NCBI RefSeq assembly: GCF_002204185.1
Contig: NZ_MXPU01000022.1
Coordinates: 1 to 64,000, forward strand
Source of the DNA: Rhizobium esperanzae
GTDB lineage: Bacteria; Pseudomonadota; Alphaproteobacteria; Rhizobiales; Rhizobiaceae
Length of the DNA stretch: 64,000 bases
Reading direction: 5' to 3'
The notes beneath the pieces were generated by a model, which worked only from the letters and a program-made list of their open reading frames with translations, did not search any database and was not told the origin of the DNA. The position numbers were made by a program, and so were the translations under genes. Below, one piece after another: positions 43,933 through 53,110 of the stretch (positions are counted from its first letter, which is position 1; every line of letters starts with the position of its first letter).

Positions 43933-44241
43933 ATGGTCATCGGACTTTCCCACTACCTGACGGTCAGCGCCATCCTCTTCACGCTCGGCGTCTTCGGTAT
44001 CTTCCTGAACCGGAAGAACGTCATCGTCATCCTGATGTCGGTCGAACTGATCCTGCTTGCGGTCAACATCAACATGGTCGCCTTCTCTCACTTCCTGAAC
44101 GACATTGTCGGACAGGTCTTCGCGCTGTTCATTCTGACGGTCGCGGCTGCCGAGGCGGCGATCGGTCTTGCAATTCTCGTTGTCTTCTACCGCAACCGCG
44201 GCTCGATCGCGGTCGAAGACGTCAATATGATGAAGGGCTGA
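43933..44241 (+). CDS. nuoK: NADH-quinone oxidoreductase subunit K
   Basis: The 102-residue three-helix subunit has the two buried glutamates of the proton path, in MSVELILLAVNINMVAFSHF and TVAAAEAAIGLAILVVFYRN. The length is typical. It lies 23 nt after nuoJ and 7 nt before nuoL. Confidence 0.97.
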   Translation: MVIGLSHYLTVSAILFTLGVFGIFLNRKNVIVILMSVELILLAVNINMVAFSHFLNDIVGQVFALFILTVAAAEAAIGLAILVVFYRNRGSIAVEDVNMMKG

Positions 44242-44248
44242 GTGGCTC

Positions 44249-46249
44249 ATGTTCCTCTATAAGGCTATTGTCTTTCTTCCCTTGATCGGCGCGATCGTCG
44301 CCGGCCTTTTCGGCCGCGCCATTGGCGCCAAGGCTTCGGAATATGTTACCAGCGGCTTGATGGTCATCGCCGGCATCCTCTCCTGGATCGTCTTCTTCAA
44401 CGTCGGCATGGGCCATCTTGAAGGCGGGCCGATCAAGGTCGAGGTGCTGCGCTGGATCCAGTCCGGCGGTATTGATGTCTCCTGGTCGCTGCGCGTGGAT
44501 ACGCTCACCTCAGTCATGCTGATCGTGGTCAACACGGTCTCGACGCTGGTGCATATCTATTCGATCGGGTACATGCATACCGATCCGCATCGCCCGCGCT
44601 TCTTTGCCTATCTCTCGCTCTTCACCTTCGCCATGCTGATGCTGGTGACGGCCGATAATCTTGCCCAAATGTTCTTCGGCTGGGAAGGCGTTGGTCTCGC
44701 CTCCTATCTGCTGATCGGCTTCTGGTTCAAGAAGCCGTCGGCGACGGCCGCGGCGATGAAGGCTTTCATCGTCAACCGCGTCGGCGACTTCGGTTTCGTG
44801 CTCGGCATTGCCGGCGTCTTCGTGCTGTTCGGCTCGATCAACCTCGATACGATCTTCGCCAATGCATCGAACTTCGCCCCGCATGAAGGCGGTGGTGAGG
44901 CGAGCGAAGTGATCCTCAACCTCTTTGGCATGCAACTTGATAAGGCGCACGCGCTGACCGGCATCTGCCTGCTGCTGTTCATGGGCGCCATGGGTAAGTC
45001 GGCGCAGTTCCTGCTGCACACCTGGCTGCCGGACGCCATGGAAGGTCCGACCCCGGTCTCGGCCCTCATCCATGCCGCCACCATGGTCACCGCCGGCGTC
45101 TTCCTCGTCGCCCGCATGTCGCCGCTTTTCGAACTGTCGCCGGACGCCCTGACCGTCGTTACCGTGATCGGCGCGATCACCGCCTTCTTCGCGGCAACCG
45201 TCGGCCTCGTGCAGAACGACATCAAGCGCGTCATCGCCTATTCCACCTGCTCGCAGCTCGGCTATATGTTCGTGGCGCTCGGGGTAGGGGCCTATGGCGC
45301 AGCGATCTTCCATCTCTTCACGCACGCCTTCTTCAAGGCGCTGCTCTTCCTCTGCGCCGGCTCGGTCATCCATGCCGTCGATGGCGAGCAGGACATGCGC
45401 TACATGGGCGGGCTTTGGCCGCATATTAAAGTTACAGGCGGCCTGATGATCATCGGCACGCTGGCGATTACCGGTGTCGGCATTCCCTTCACGCCGTTCG
45501 GCCTTGCCGGCTTCTTTTCCAAGGACGTGATCATTGAGGCGACTTATGCATCGCACTCGCCGGTCGCAGGCTTTGCCTTCTCGCTGCTGGTCATCGCTGC
45601 ACTCTTTACGAGCTTCTATTCCTGGCGCCTGATCTTCATGACCTTCTTCGGCAAGCCACGCGCTTCGCATGAGGTCATGCACCACGTCCACGAGTCGCCG
45701 CAGGTCATGCTGGTGCCGCTCTATCTTCTTGCGCTCGGCGCAATCTTTGCGGGCGTGATCTTCGAAGGTCGGTTCTACGGCGAGGAATACGCCGAGTTCT
45801 GGAAGGGCGCGCTCTTCACCGGCGCCGAGAACGAACTCGTCGAAGAGTTCCACCATGTTCCGGCGCTGGTTGGCCTGAGCCCCTTCATCGCAATGCTGAT
45901 CGGCTTCGTCATTGCCTGGTACATGTATATCCGCTCGCCGCAGACGCCGCGCGTCCTCGCCAAACAGCACCGGGTGCTCTACCATTTCCTGCTCAACAAG
46001 TGGTATTTCGACGAACTCTACGACTTCCTGTTCGTCCGCACGGCAAGGGCGCTTGGCCGCTTCCTGTGGAAGAAGGGTGATGTCGGCGTCATCGATACCT
46101 ATGGCCCGAATGGCGTGGCAGCCCGCGTGGTCGCTGTCACCGACCGCGTCGTCCGCCTGCAGACCGGTTACCTCTATCACTATGCCTTCGCCATGCTGCT
46201 CGGCATTGCGGCGCTCGTTACCTGGATGATGCTCGGGAGTTCCTTCTGA
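44249..46249 (+). CDS. nuoL: NADH-quinone oxidoreductase subunit L
   Basis: The 666-residue antiporter-like subunit is the distal proton pump with the lateral helix. YMHTDPHRPRFFAYLSLFTF, FFGWEGVGLASYLLIGFWFK and GKSAQFLLHTWLPDAMEGPT with the coupling Lys are family signatures. The C-terminal long helix region precedes the last membrane segment. Its stop overlaps the nuoM start (TGATG). Confidence 0.97.
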   Translation: MFLYKAIVFLPLIGAIVAGLFGRAIGAKASEYVTSGLMVIAGILSWIVFFNVGMGHLEGGPIKVEVLRWIQSGGIDVSWSLRVDTLTSVMLIVVNTVSTLVHIYSIGYMHTDPHRPRFFAYLSLFTFAMLMLVTADNLAQMFFGWEGVGLASYLLIGFWFKKPSATAAAMKAFIVNRVGDFGFVLGIAGVFVLFGSINLDTIFANASNFAPHEGGGEASEVILNLFGMQLDKAHALTGICLLLFMGAMGKSAQFLLHTWLPDAMEGPTPVSALIHAATMVTAGVFLVARMSPLFELSPDALTVVTVIGAITAFFAATVGLVQNDIKRVIAYSTCSQLGYMFVALGVGAYGAAIFHLFTHAFFKALLFLCAGSVIHAVDGEQDMRYMGGLWPHIKVTGGLMIIGTLAITGVGIPFTPFGLAGFFSKDVIIEATYASHSPVAGFAFSLLVIAALFTSFYSWRLIFMTFFGKPRASHEVMHHVHESPQVMLVPLYLLALGAIFAGVIFEGRFYGEEYAEFWKGALFTGAENELVEEFHHVPALVGLSPFIAMLIGFVIAWYMYIRSPQTPRVLAKQHRVLYHFLLNKWYFDELYDFLFVRTARALGRFLWKKGDVGVIDTYGPNGVAARVVAVTDRVVRLQTGYLYHYAFAMLLGIAALVTWMMLGSSF

Positions 46250-47760
46250 TGACCGATTGGCCTATTCTTTCAACGGTCACCTTCCTGCCGCTCGTCGGCG
46301 TGGTGCTCCTGCTCTTGATGAATGGCGACAGCGAAAGCGGTCGGAGGAACGTGCTGTGGATCTCGCTGATCACCACCGTCTTCACCTTCGTCGTCTCTCT
46401 CTTCATCTGGATCGGCTTCGACAATGCCAACCCGGGCTTCCAGATGCTCGAAAAGCATGATTGGCTCGGCACCGGCATCGGCTACCACGTCGGCGTCGAC
46501 GGCATCTCCATGCTGTTCGTCATCCTGTCGACCTTCCTCATGCCCTTCTGCGTGCTGGCGAGCTGGCTCTCGATCGAGAAGCTCCTGAAGGAATACATGA
46601 TCGCCTTCCTCATCCTGGAAACGATGATGGTCGGCGTCTTCGTCTCGCTCGATATCGTGCTCTTCTACGTCTTCTTCGAGGCAGGCCTCATTCCGATGTT
46701 CCTGATCATCGGCGTCTGGGGCGGAAGAGACCGTGTCTATGCGAGCTACAAGTTCTTCCTCTATACGCTGCTCGGCTCGGTGCTGATGCTGCTCGCCATC
46801 ATGGCGATGTACTGGCAGGCCGGCACGACCGACATCACCGCGCTGCTCGCCTACAAGTTCCCGCCGGCGCTGCAGACATGGCTCTGGCTTGCCTTCTTCG
46901 CCTCCTTCGCGGTGAAGATGCCGATGTGGCCGGTTCACACCTGGCTTCCGGATGCGCACGTTCAGGCGCCGACGGCAGGCTCGGTGATCCTGGCCGGCGT
47001 GCTCCTGAAGCTCGGCGGCTACGGTCTCATCCGCTTCTCGCTCGGCATGTTCCCGGTCGCCTCCGACTATTTCGCGCCGCTCGTCTTCGCCATGTCGGTT
47101 ATCGCCATCATCTACACCTCGCTGGTGGCGATGATGCAGGATGACATCAAGAAGCTGATCGCCTATTCCTCCGTGGCGCATATGGGCTACGTGACCATGG
47201 GCATCTTTGCCGCCAACATGCAGGGCGTCCAGGGTTCGATCTTCCAGATGCTCTCGCACGGCATCGTCTCCGGCGCGCTCTTCCTCTGCGTCGGCGTCGT
47301 CTACGACCGTACCCATACCCGCGAGATCAACGCCTATGGCGGCCTCGTCAACAACATGCCGAAATATGCCGTGGCGATGATGGTCTTCACCATGGCCAAT
47401 GTCGGGCTTCCCGGCACGTCTGGCTTCATCGGCGAATTCCTGACGCTGATCGGCGTCTTCCGGGTCAACACCTGGGTCGCGCTCTTTGCCGCCACCGGTG
47501 TCATTCTATCGGCCGCCTATGCGCTCTGGCTTTATCGCCGGGTGATCTTCGGCGCGCTGGAGAAGGAAAAGTTGAAGGCGCTGCTCGATCTTTCCAGACG
47601 CGAACAGCTGATCCTCTATCCGCTGGTTGCGCTGACCATCTTCTTCGGCGTTTATCCGGCTCCGGTCTTCGATGCGACGGCCGCCTCGGTGGATCTGCTG
47701 GTCAACAACTACACGGCCGCCGTGCACGCAGCGCAGAACGTTGCGCTGTCTATGAAATGA
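46249..47760 (+). CDS. nuoM: NADH-quinone oxidoreductase subunit M
   Basis: The 503-residue antiporter-like proton-pumping subunit has FFEAGLIPMFLIIGVWGGRD, with the conserved membrane Glu, and VKMPMWPVHTWLPDAHVQAP with the Lys. DDIKKLIAYSSVAHMGYVTM is the broken-helix region. The start overlaps the nuoL stop by one base. Confidence 0.97.
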   Translation: MTDWPILSTVTFLPLVGVVLLLLMNGDSESGRRNVLWISLITTVFTFVVSLFIWIGFDNANPGFQMLEKHDWLGTGIGYHVGVDGISMLFVILSTFLMPFCVLASWLSIEKLLKEYMIAFLILETMMVGVFVSLDIVLFYVFFEAGLIPMFLIIGVWGGRDRVYASYKFFLYTLLGSVLMLLAIMAMYWQAGTTDITALLAYKFPPALQTWLWLAFFASFAVKMPMWPVHTWLPDAHVQAPTAGSVILAGVLLKLGGYGLIRFSLGMFPVASDYFAPLVFAMSVIAIIYTSLVAMMQDDIKKLIAYSSVAHMGYVTMGIFAANMQGVQGSIFQMLSHGIVSGALFLCVGVVYDRTHTREINAYGGLVNNMPKYAVAMMVFTMANVGLPGTSGFIGEFLTLIGVFRVNTWVALFAATGVILSAAYALWLYRRVIFGALEKEKLKALLDLSRREQLILYPLVALTIFFGVYPAPVFDATAASVDLLVNNYTAAVHAAQNVALSMK

Positions 47761-47778
47761 TGACGGGACTTATCGGAC

Positions 47779-49224
47779 ATGACCGCTGAAACAATTCTCC
47801 TCAGTCTGCATCTTTCCGCGCCGGAGCTCATCCTCGCGGTCGGCGCCCTAGTCCTGTTGATGGTCGGCGTCTTTTCAGGCGAGCGGTCGGGCCTTGTCGT
47901 CACCGGCCTTGCCATCGTCCTGCTGCTCGCATCCGGCCTGTGGCTGCTCTTCGTGCCGGCGGAAGGCCTCGCCTTCGGCGGCGTCTACATGGCCGACGGC
48001 TTCTCGCGCTTCATGAAGCTGGTGGCGCTCATTGGTTCGCTGGTTGCGCTGTTCATGACGATGGGGCATGCCCGCGAAAATCAGCTCGACAAGTTCGAGT
48101 TCCCGGTTCTGCTGGTGCTGGCGACCCTCGGCATCCTGCTGATGATTTCGGCCAACGACCTGATCTCGCTCTATCTCGCGCTGGAACTGCAGTCGCTGGC
48201 GCTCTACGTCGTCGCCGCGATCAATCGCGACAGCCTGAAGTCGACCGAAGCCGGCCTCAAATATTTCGTGCTCGGCGCGCTGTCCTCCGGCATGCTGCTC
48301 TACGGCATGTCGCTGGTCTACGGCTTCACCGGCCATACCCATTTCGCCGAAATCGCCCAGGCGCTTTCGGTTGAAGGTGCACGCTCGCTCGGCCTCATCT
48401 TCGGCCTGGTCTTCATCCTCGCCGGCATCGCCTTCAAAATCTCGGCCGTTCCGTTCCACATGTGGACGCCGGACGTTTATGAAGGCGCGCCGACGCCGGT
48501 CACCGCCTTCTTTGCCGCAGCCCCCAAGGTTGCCGCCATGGCAATGTTGACTCGCATCGTAATCACCGCCTTCCAACCGGTTCTGGCGGACTGGCAACAG
48601 GTCGTCGTCTTCATCTCGATCGCCTCGATGCTGCTCGGCTCCTTTGCCGCGATCGGCCAGAAGAACATCAAGCGACTGATGGCCTATTCCTCGATCGGCC
48701 ACATGGGTTATGCTCTGGTCGGCCTTGCCGCCGGCAACCAGACCGGTGTTTCTGGCGTCATGCTTTACATGGTCATTTACATGATTATGACGCTCGGCAC
48801 CTTCGCGATCATCATGTCGATGCGCCGCAAGGACGGAACCGTTGTCGAAGACGTCAATGATCTCGCCGGCCTTTCCGCGACCAACCCGTTCATGGCCGTG
48901 GTACTAACGGCGCTGATGTTCTCGCTCGCCGGCATTCCGCCGCTCGCCGGTTTCTTCGCCAAGTATTTCGTCTTCGTTGCAGCGATCGAAGCCAAGCTCT
49001 ATGCGCTTGCCATCATCGGCGTCCTCGCCTCGGTCGTCGGCGCCTATTATTATCTGCGCGTCATCAAGCTGATGTGGTTCGATGAGGCGACCGGAGAATT
49101 CGCCCGCGTTTCCAGTGCCTTGCGGCTGGTCTTCGGTCTCTCCGGTCTCTTCGTCACCGCCTATGTGCTGATCGGCGGTCCGATCGGTGGCGCGGCAGAG
49201 CTTGCCGCCGCAACGCTCTTCTGA
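47779..49224 (+). CDS. nuoN: NADH-quinone oxidoreductase subunit N
   Basis: The 481-residue antiporter-like subunit has ISLYLALELQSLALYVVAAI, FKISAVPFHMWTPDVYEGAP and KNIKRLMAYSSIGHMGYALV. It completes the 14-subunit complex I set nuoA-N. Its stop overlaps the birA start (TGATG), so biotin ligase is translationally coupled to the operon. Confidence 0.97.
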   Translation: MTAETILLSLHLSAPELILAVGALVLLMVGVFSGERSGLVVTGLAIVLLLASGLWLLFVPAEGLAFGGVYMADGFSRFMKLVALIGSLVALFMTMGHARENQLDKFEFPVLLVLATLGILLMISANDLISLYLALELQSLALYVVAAINRDSLKSTEAGLKYFVLGALSSGMLLYGMSLVYGFTGHTHFAEIAQALSVEGARSLGLIFGLVFILAGIAFKISAVPFHMWTPDVYEGAPTPVTAFFAAAPKVAAMAMLTRIVITAFQPVLADWQQVVVFISIASMLLGSFAAIGQKNIKRLMAYSSIGHMGYALVGLAAGNQTGVSGVMLYMVIYMIMTLGTFAIIMSMRRKDGTVVEDVNDLAGLSATNPFMAVVLTALMFSLAGIPPLAGFFAKYFVFVAAIEAKLYALAIIGVLASVVGAYYYLRVIKLMWFDEATGEFARVSSALRLVFGLSGLFVTAYVLIGGPIGGAAELAAATLF

Positions 49225-49988
49225 TGGTTTCCGACAGACGGCGCCGGATATCGCTCGGCGATTTCAGGCACGAGGCGCTGTCGGAAACATCATCCACCAA
49301 CAGCGAATGCCTCGCCCGGGCGCGGGCGGGCGATCCCGGCAATCTCTGGGTGACGGCCGAGAGGCAGACCGGCGGCCGCGGCCGCCGCGGTCGTCTCTGG
49401 GTTTCCGAACGCGGCAATCTCTACGCGTCTCTTCTATTGATCGATCCGGCGCCGATGGAGCGCCTCGGCTCGCTGCCGCTCGCGGTTGCCGTCGCGGTAC
49501 ACCAGGCTATCCGCCAGGTGCTGCCGCCGGGCGCCGAACCACTCGAGGTCAAATGGCCGAACGATATTCTCATCGGCCGGAAAAAGACCTGCGGCATCCT
49601 CGTCGAGGGTGAGCAGTTGCCGGACGGCCGCTACGCGCTGATCGTCGGCATCGGCATCAATGTTTCGGTTATGCCGGACAATCCGCTCTATCCCGTCACC
49701 TGCCTGCGCCAGCATGCGAGCGCGGCTTCGCCGGAGGAACTCTTCGCTCATCTCTTCGCGGCGATGGCGGAACTGCTGGAAATATGGGATCAGGGCCGCG
49801 GCATTGCCGAGATCACCGCACGCTGGCGCGCCATTGCCTGCGGCGTCGGTGAAAAGATCACGGTCAATTTACCGGACCGGTCAATTTCCGGACAATTCGC
49901 CGGGATTGATGATAATGGCTTGTTGATGCTCGATACCGGCGCTGGCAGGATCATGTCTATTGCCGCTGGTGATGTGTTTTTTGGATAG
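49224..49988 (+). CDS. birA: Biotin--[acetyl-CoA-carboxylase] ligase
   Basis: The 254-residue enzyme attaches biotin to carboxyl-carrier proteins through biotinyl-AMP. GGRGRRGRLWVSERGNLYAS is the biotinyl-AMP loop, and EVKWPNDILIGRKKTCGILV carries the catalytic Lys region. No N-terminal DNA-binding domain is present, so it is the short, non-repressor type. The small C-terminal domain includes SGQFAGIDDNGLLML. A TGATG overlap couples it to nuoN. Confidence 0.95.
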   Translation: MVSDRRRRISLGDFRHEALSETSSTNSECLARARAGDPGNLWVTAERQTGGRGRRGRLWVSERGNLYASLLLIDPAPMERLGSLPLAVAVAVHQAIRQVLPPGAEPLEVKWPNDILIGRKKTCGILVEGEQLPDGRYALIVGIGINVSVMPDNPLYPVTCLRQHASAASPEELFAHLFAAMAELLEIWDQGRGIAEITARWRAIACGVGEKITVNLPDRSISGQFAGIDDNGLLMLDTGAGRIMSIAAGDVFFG

Positions 49989-50004
49989 CGGAAAAAACGA
50001 AATT

Positions 50005-51675
50005 ATGGCGAAACAGGACGAATTGGTATTCCTGCCTCTGGGCGGCGTCGGCGAGATCGGGATGAATCTTGCCCTTTACGGCTACGGCCCGCCCGAGCAT
50101 CGCCAGTGGATTATGGTCGATTGCGGCGTCACCTTTCCCGGTCCTGACCTGCCGGGCGTCGATCTCGTGCTGCCCGATATCCGCTTCCTCGCCAATGAGC
50201 GCAAGAACCTCAAGGCGATCATCATCACCCATGCCCATGAAGACCACTATGGCGCACTCGCCGACCTCTGGCCGGGCCTCAACGTTCCGGTTTTCGCCTC
50301 GGCCTTTACATCGGGCTTGCTTGAAGCCAAACGCAATTTCGAGAAGGCAACGATCGGCGAAGTGCCGGTGACGCCGTTCAAGGCAGGCGATACGATCAAT
50401 GTCGGCCCGTTCAGCATCGAAGGTGTGGCCGTCAACCATTCGATCCCCGAGCCGATGTCGCTGATGATCCGCACGCCGGCCGGCAACGTCATCCATACCG
50501 GTGACTGGAAAATCGATCACGAGCCCTCGCTGGGGCCTCTGACCGATGAGACACGATTCCGCCAGCTCGGCGACGAGGGCGTGCTGGCGCTGATGTGCGA
50601 TTCCACCAACGCCCTGCGCGACGGTGTTTCGCCCTCTGAGAAGGATGTGTCGGAAAGCCTGCGCAAGATTATCGAGGATGCCGAGGGCCGGGTAGCGATC
50701 ACCACCTTCTCGTCGAATGTCGGGCGTATTCGCACCGTCGCCGAGGCTGCCGAGGCGGCCGGCCGCGAAGTGCTGCTGCTCGGCAGTTCGCTGAAGCGTG
50801 TCGTCGATGTCGCTAGTGATATCGGCCTGATGGAAGGGGTCAAACCTTTCATTTCCGAGGAGGAATACGGCTACATCCCGCGCGACAAGGTCGTCGTCAT
50901 CCTGACCGGCAGCCAGGGTGAGGCGCGGGCCGCCCTTGCCAAGCTCTCCCGTGACGAGATGCGCAACGTGGCCTTTGCGGCAGGCGATATCGTGGTCTTT
51001 TCCTCGCGTGCCATTCCCGGCAACGAAAAGGCGATTCAGGATATCAAGAACGGCCTCGTCGAGCAGGGCGTGCATATCATCACCGATACCGAGGCGCTCG
51101 TCCACGTCTCCGGCCATCCGCGCCGCAACGAGTTACAGAGGATGTATGAGTGGACCCGGCCGAAAATCGTCGTGCCGGTGCATGGCGAGGCGACGCATCT
51201 AACGGCGCATAAGGAGCTGGCAGAGCAATCCGGCATCGCGGTCGTGCCGCGGGTGCGCAACGGCGATATCCTGCGGCTGGCGCCAGGTCCGGTCGAGGTG
51301 ATTGGCGAAGCGCCGCATGGCCGCATCTACAAGGACGGCCTGCTGATCGGCGATTTCGACGAAATGGGTATCGGCGAGCGCAAGAAACTCTCCTATGTCG
51401 GCCATGTCGCGGTCAACGTCGTGCTCGACGCGCGTTATGACATTCTCGGCGATCCCGATCTCGTCTCCATCGGCCTTCCGGTTTATGATGACGAAGGCGA
51501 GGAGATGGAGGATACGCTCTACGATGCGGCGATCAGCGCCATCGAAAGCATTCCGCGCGCCCGCCGCAAGGATATCGATATGCTGCAGGAGGCCGTACGC
51601 CGTGCCATCCGCGCAGCCGCAAATCACGCCTGGGGCAAAAAGCCCGTTGTCACCGCCTTCGTCACCAAGGTCTGA
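50005..51675 (+). CDS. rnj: Ribonuclease J
   Basis: The 556-residue metallo-beta-lactamase/beta-CASP RNase starts at MAKQDELVFLPLGGVGEIG (ATG at 50005). The metal site is HAHEDHYGAL near residue 75, with VIHTGDWKIDHEP further on. FSSRAIPGNEKAI and HVSGHPRRNELQRM are beta-CASP motifs. In alphaproteobacteria it acts as a 5'-3' exonuclease in rRNA and mRNA maturation. It follows birA by 16 nt and is probably cotranscribed. Confidence 0.95.
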   Translation: MAKQDELVFLPLGGVGEIGMNLALYGYGPPEHRQWIMVDCGVTFPGPDLPGVDLVLPDIRFLANERKNLKAIIITHAHEDHYGALADLWPGLNVPVFASAFTSGLLEAKRNFEKATIGEVPVTPFKAGDTINVGPFSIEGVAVNHSIPEPMSLMIRTPAGNVIHTGDWKIDHEPSLGPLTDETRFRQLGDEGVLALMCDSTNALRDGVSPSEKDVSESLRKIIEDAEGRVAITTFSSNVGRIRTVAEAAEAAGREVLLLGSSLKRVVDVASDIGLMEGVKPFISEEEYGYIPRDKVVVILTGSQGEARAALAKLSRDEMRNVAFAAGDIVVFSSRAIPGNEKAIQDIKNGLVEQGVHIITDTEALVHVSGHPRRNELQRMYEWTRPKIVVPVHGEATHLTAHKELAEQSGIAVVPRVRNGDILRLAPGPVEVIGEAPHGRIYKDGLLIGDFDEMGIGERKKLSYVGHVAVNVVLDARYDILGDPDLVSIGLPVYDDEGEEMEDTLYDAAISAIESIPRARRKDIDMLQEAVRRAIRAAANHAWGKKPVVTAFVTKV

Positions 51676-51677
51676 CC

Positions 51678-52082
51678 ATGCTCGGCCGGGTAAACCATAT
51701 CGCCATCGCCGTCCCTGATCTCGCAGCGGCGACGGCCGCCTACCGCGACACGCTGGGGGCCGCCGTATCGCAGCCGCAGTCTCTGCCGGAACACGGGGTC
51801 ACCGTCGTCTTCGTCGAGTTGCCGAACACCAAGGTCGAATTGCTGCAGCCGCTCGGGCAGGACTCGCCGATCGCAGCCTTCCTCGAAAAGAACCCGTCCG
51901 GCGGCATGCATCATATCTGTTACGAGGTGGAGGATATCATCCTCGCCCGTGACCGACTGATCGTCGCCGGCGCGCGGGTGCTGGGTGACGGCCAGCCGAA
52001 GACCGGCGCGCATGGCAAGCCGGTGCTCTTTCTGCACCCCAAGGATTTCTTCGGTACGCTGATCGAACTCGAACAGGCCTAA
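51678..52082 (+). CDS. mce: Methylmalonyl-CoA epimerase
   Basis: The 134-residue vicinal-oxygen-chelate protein has the metal His in VNHIAIAVPDL, the Glu in KVELLQPLG, the second His in GGMHHICYEV, and the final Glu in GTLIELEQA. This set and length match methylmalonyl/ethylmalonyl-CoA epimerase, which interconverts the (2R) and (2S) forms in propionate metabolism. It begins 2 nt after the rnj stop. Confidence 0.9.
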   Translation: MLGRVNHIAIAVPDLAAATAAYRDTLGAAVSQPQSLPEHGVTVVFVELPNTKVELLQPLGQDSPIAAFLEKNPSGGMHHICYEVEDIILARDRLIVAGARVLGDGQPKTGAHGKPVLFLHPKDFFGTLIELEQA

Positions 52083-52246
52083 ATCAAATATACTCGGACG
52101 CGTTTTTCGCTGCGGCAGAGTGACCCGAAGACGTCGAAATGTTTCCTTCGCTTTGAGTTGGACGCTATTCCGCCGTATAAGTACGCCAGTTCCATGCGAC
52201 ACAGCGTTTCGCGCGTTCTGTCGGCAAGACACGACCGGGAAAGATA

Positions 52247-52522
52247 ATGCTTCAGACCTTCCTGCAGGGATTCGCCGTCTACTTCATCATATGGTGGATG
52301 ACGCTGTTCGCCGTTCTGCCGATCGGCCTGCGCACTCAGGCGGAAGACGACAATATCGTGCTCGGGACCGTGCCAAGCGCGCCCACCCGCTTTCGCGCCG
52401 CCTTCGTCTTTTCCCTGACGACGCTGATCTCGGCGCTGATCTATGGCCTCTGGTATGTCTGCGACACCTATTTTGGCTGGGGCTTTGACGCCCTTCCACA
52501 ACTGGGGCCTAGCTTCTATTGA
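52247..52522 (+). CDS. DUF1467 family membrane protein
   Basis: The 91-residue protein has two membrane helices (about 7-25 and 55-75). FAVYFIIWWMTLFAVLPIGL followed by RTQAEDDNIVLGTVPSAP is the DUF1467 signature. The gene is usually found beside mce and proS in alphaproteobacteria. Its function is unknown. GGGAAAGATA precedes the ATG. Confidence 0.9.
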   Translation: MLQTFLQGFAVYFIIWWMTLFAVLPIGLRTQAEDDNIVLGTVPSAPTRFRAAFVFSLTTLISALIYGLWYVCDTYFGWGFDALPQLGPSFY

Positions 52523-52531
52523 GATAGCTTT

Positions 52532-52548
52532 TGCTCAAACTTTGAGCA
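52532..52548. repeat. Palindrome after the DUF1467 gene
   Basis: TGCTCAAA-C-TTTGAGCA is a perfect 8-bp inverted repeat with one central base, starting 9 nt after the DUF1467 stop. It may be an operator. A related GAGCTA-AAAC-TAGCTC repeat (52828-52843) lies 280 nt further on. Confidence 0.5.
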
Positions 52549-52688
52549 GATGTAAAATTCAGGGAAAATTCGTTTCGTCATATTGGTGTCATGCTGTTGC
52601 GGCAAGGAGCTCGCCTAGCGGAATGAGAGGATTCCCTTACGGAAGCCGTCTGGAGCTTGAATGGGAGGAGAGGGCGAAAAGCCAAAAA

Positions 52689-52713
52689 AAAACAAGGCTG
52701 GAAGCCTTGTTTT
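52689..52713. terminator. Bidirectional intrinsic terminator
   Basis: AAAACAAGGCT (52689-52699) and AGCCTTGTTTT (52703-52713) form a perfect 11-bp stem with a 3-nt loop, flanked by an A run on the left and Ts on the right. It ends the nuo-birA-rnj-mce-DUF1467 region. Confidence 0.85.
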
Positions 52714-52906
52714 AAGTATCGCGTGATCTGTAACCGTTGCCGGGGCTGCGACGAGCGCGCCTAAGATCTGATCCTCCCAAGACTTGACCGCGAATTCGAC
52801 AAGAATTTAGCTTCCTGCCTGTTTTGTGAGCTAAAACTAGCTCAAACATTGGGCTTTGTCATTAGCTTTTTTTGCATTTTTGCTACACACCAGCAAAATT
52901 TTTCTG

Positions 52907-52937
52907 TTGACAAGATTTTCGTTCAAGTCCTTATAAA
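52907..52937 (+). promoter_or_regulatory. Probable proS promoter
   Basis: A perfect TTGACA (52907-52912) is followed after 18-19 nt by TTATAAA (52931-52937). It drives rightward about 175 nt upstream of proS. The remaining leader 52940-53110 shows no gene or known riboswitch. Confidence 0.65.
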
Positions 52938-53110
52938 CACGCGCTTTTTTACGCCCTTTCATTTTGCGGGTGCGAACATGCGTGTCCGGGAGGCGGCCGA
53001 CGGCAGTTGCGGGTTTCCTTCCCGCCGCGAAGCGGCTATGAACGCTCCCACATTCACAATGTATCTCCGATTCCGCTTGCCGGCGGGATCTCAACTGCTC
53101 CGGAATCGCC

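Noticed and set aside
44510..46180. Very long open frame (556 codons) on the strand opposite nuoL
   Set aside because: It is rich in Arg, His, Asp and Gln, has no family character and lies wholly antisense to a certain gene. High GC at third codon positions creates such frames; similar ones lie opposite lon, nuoF, nuoH and nuoM.
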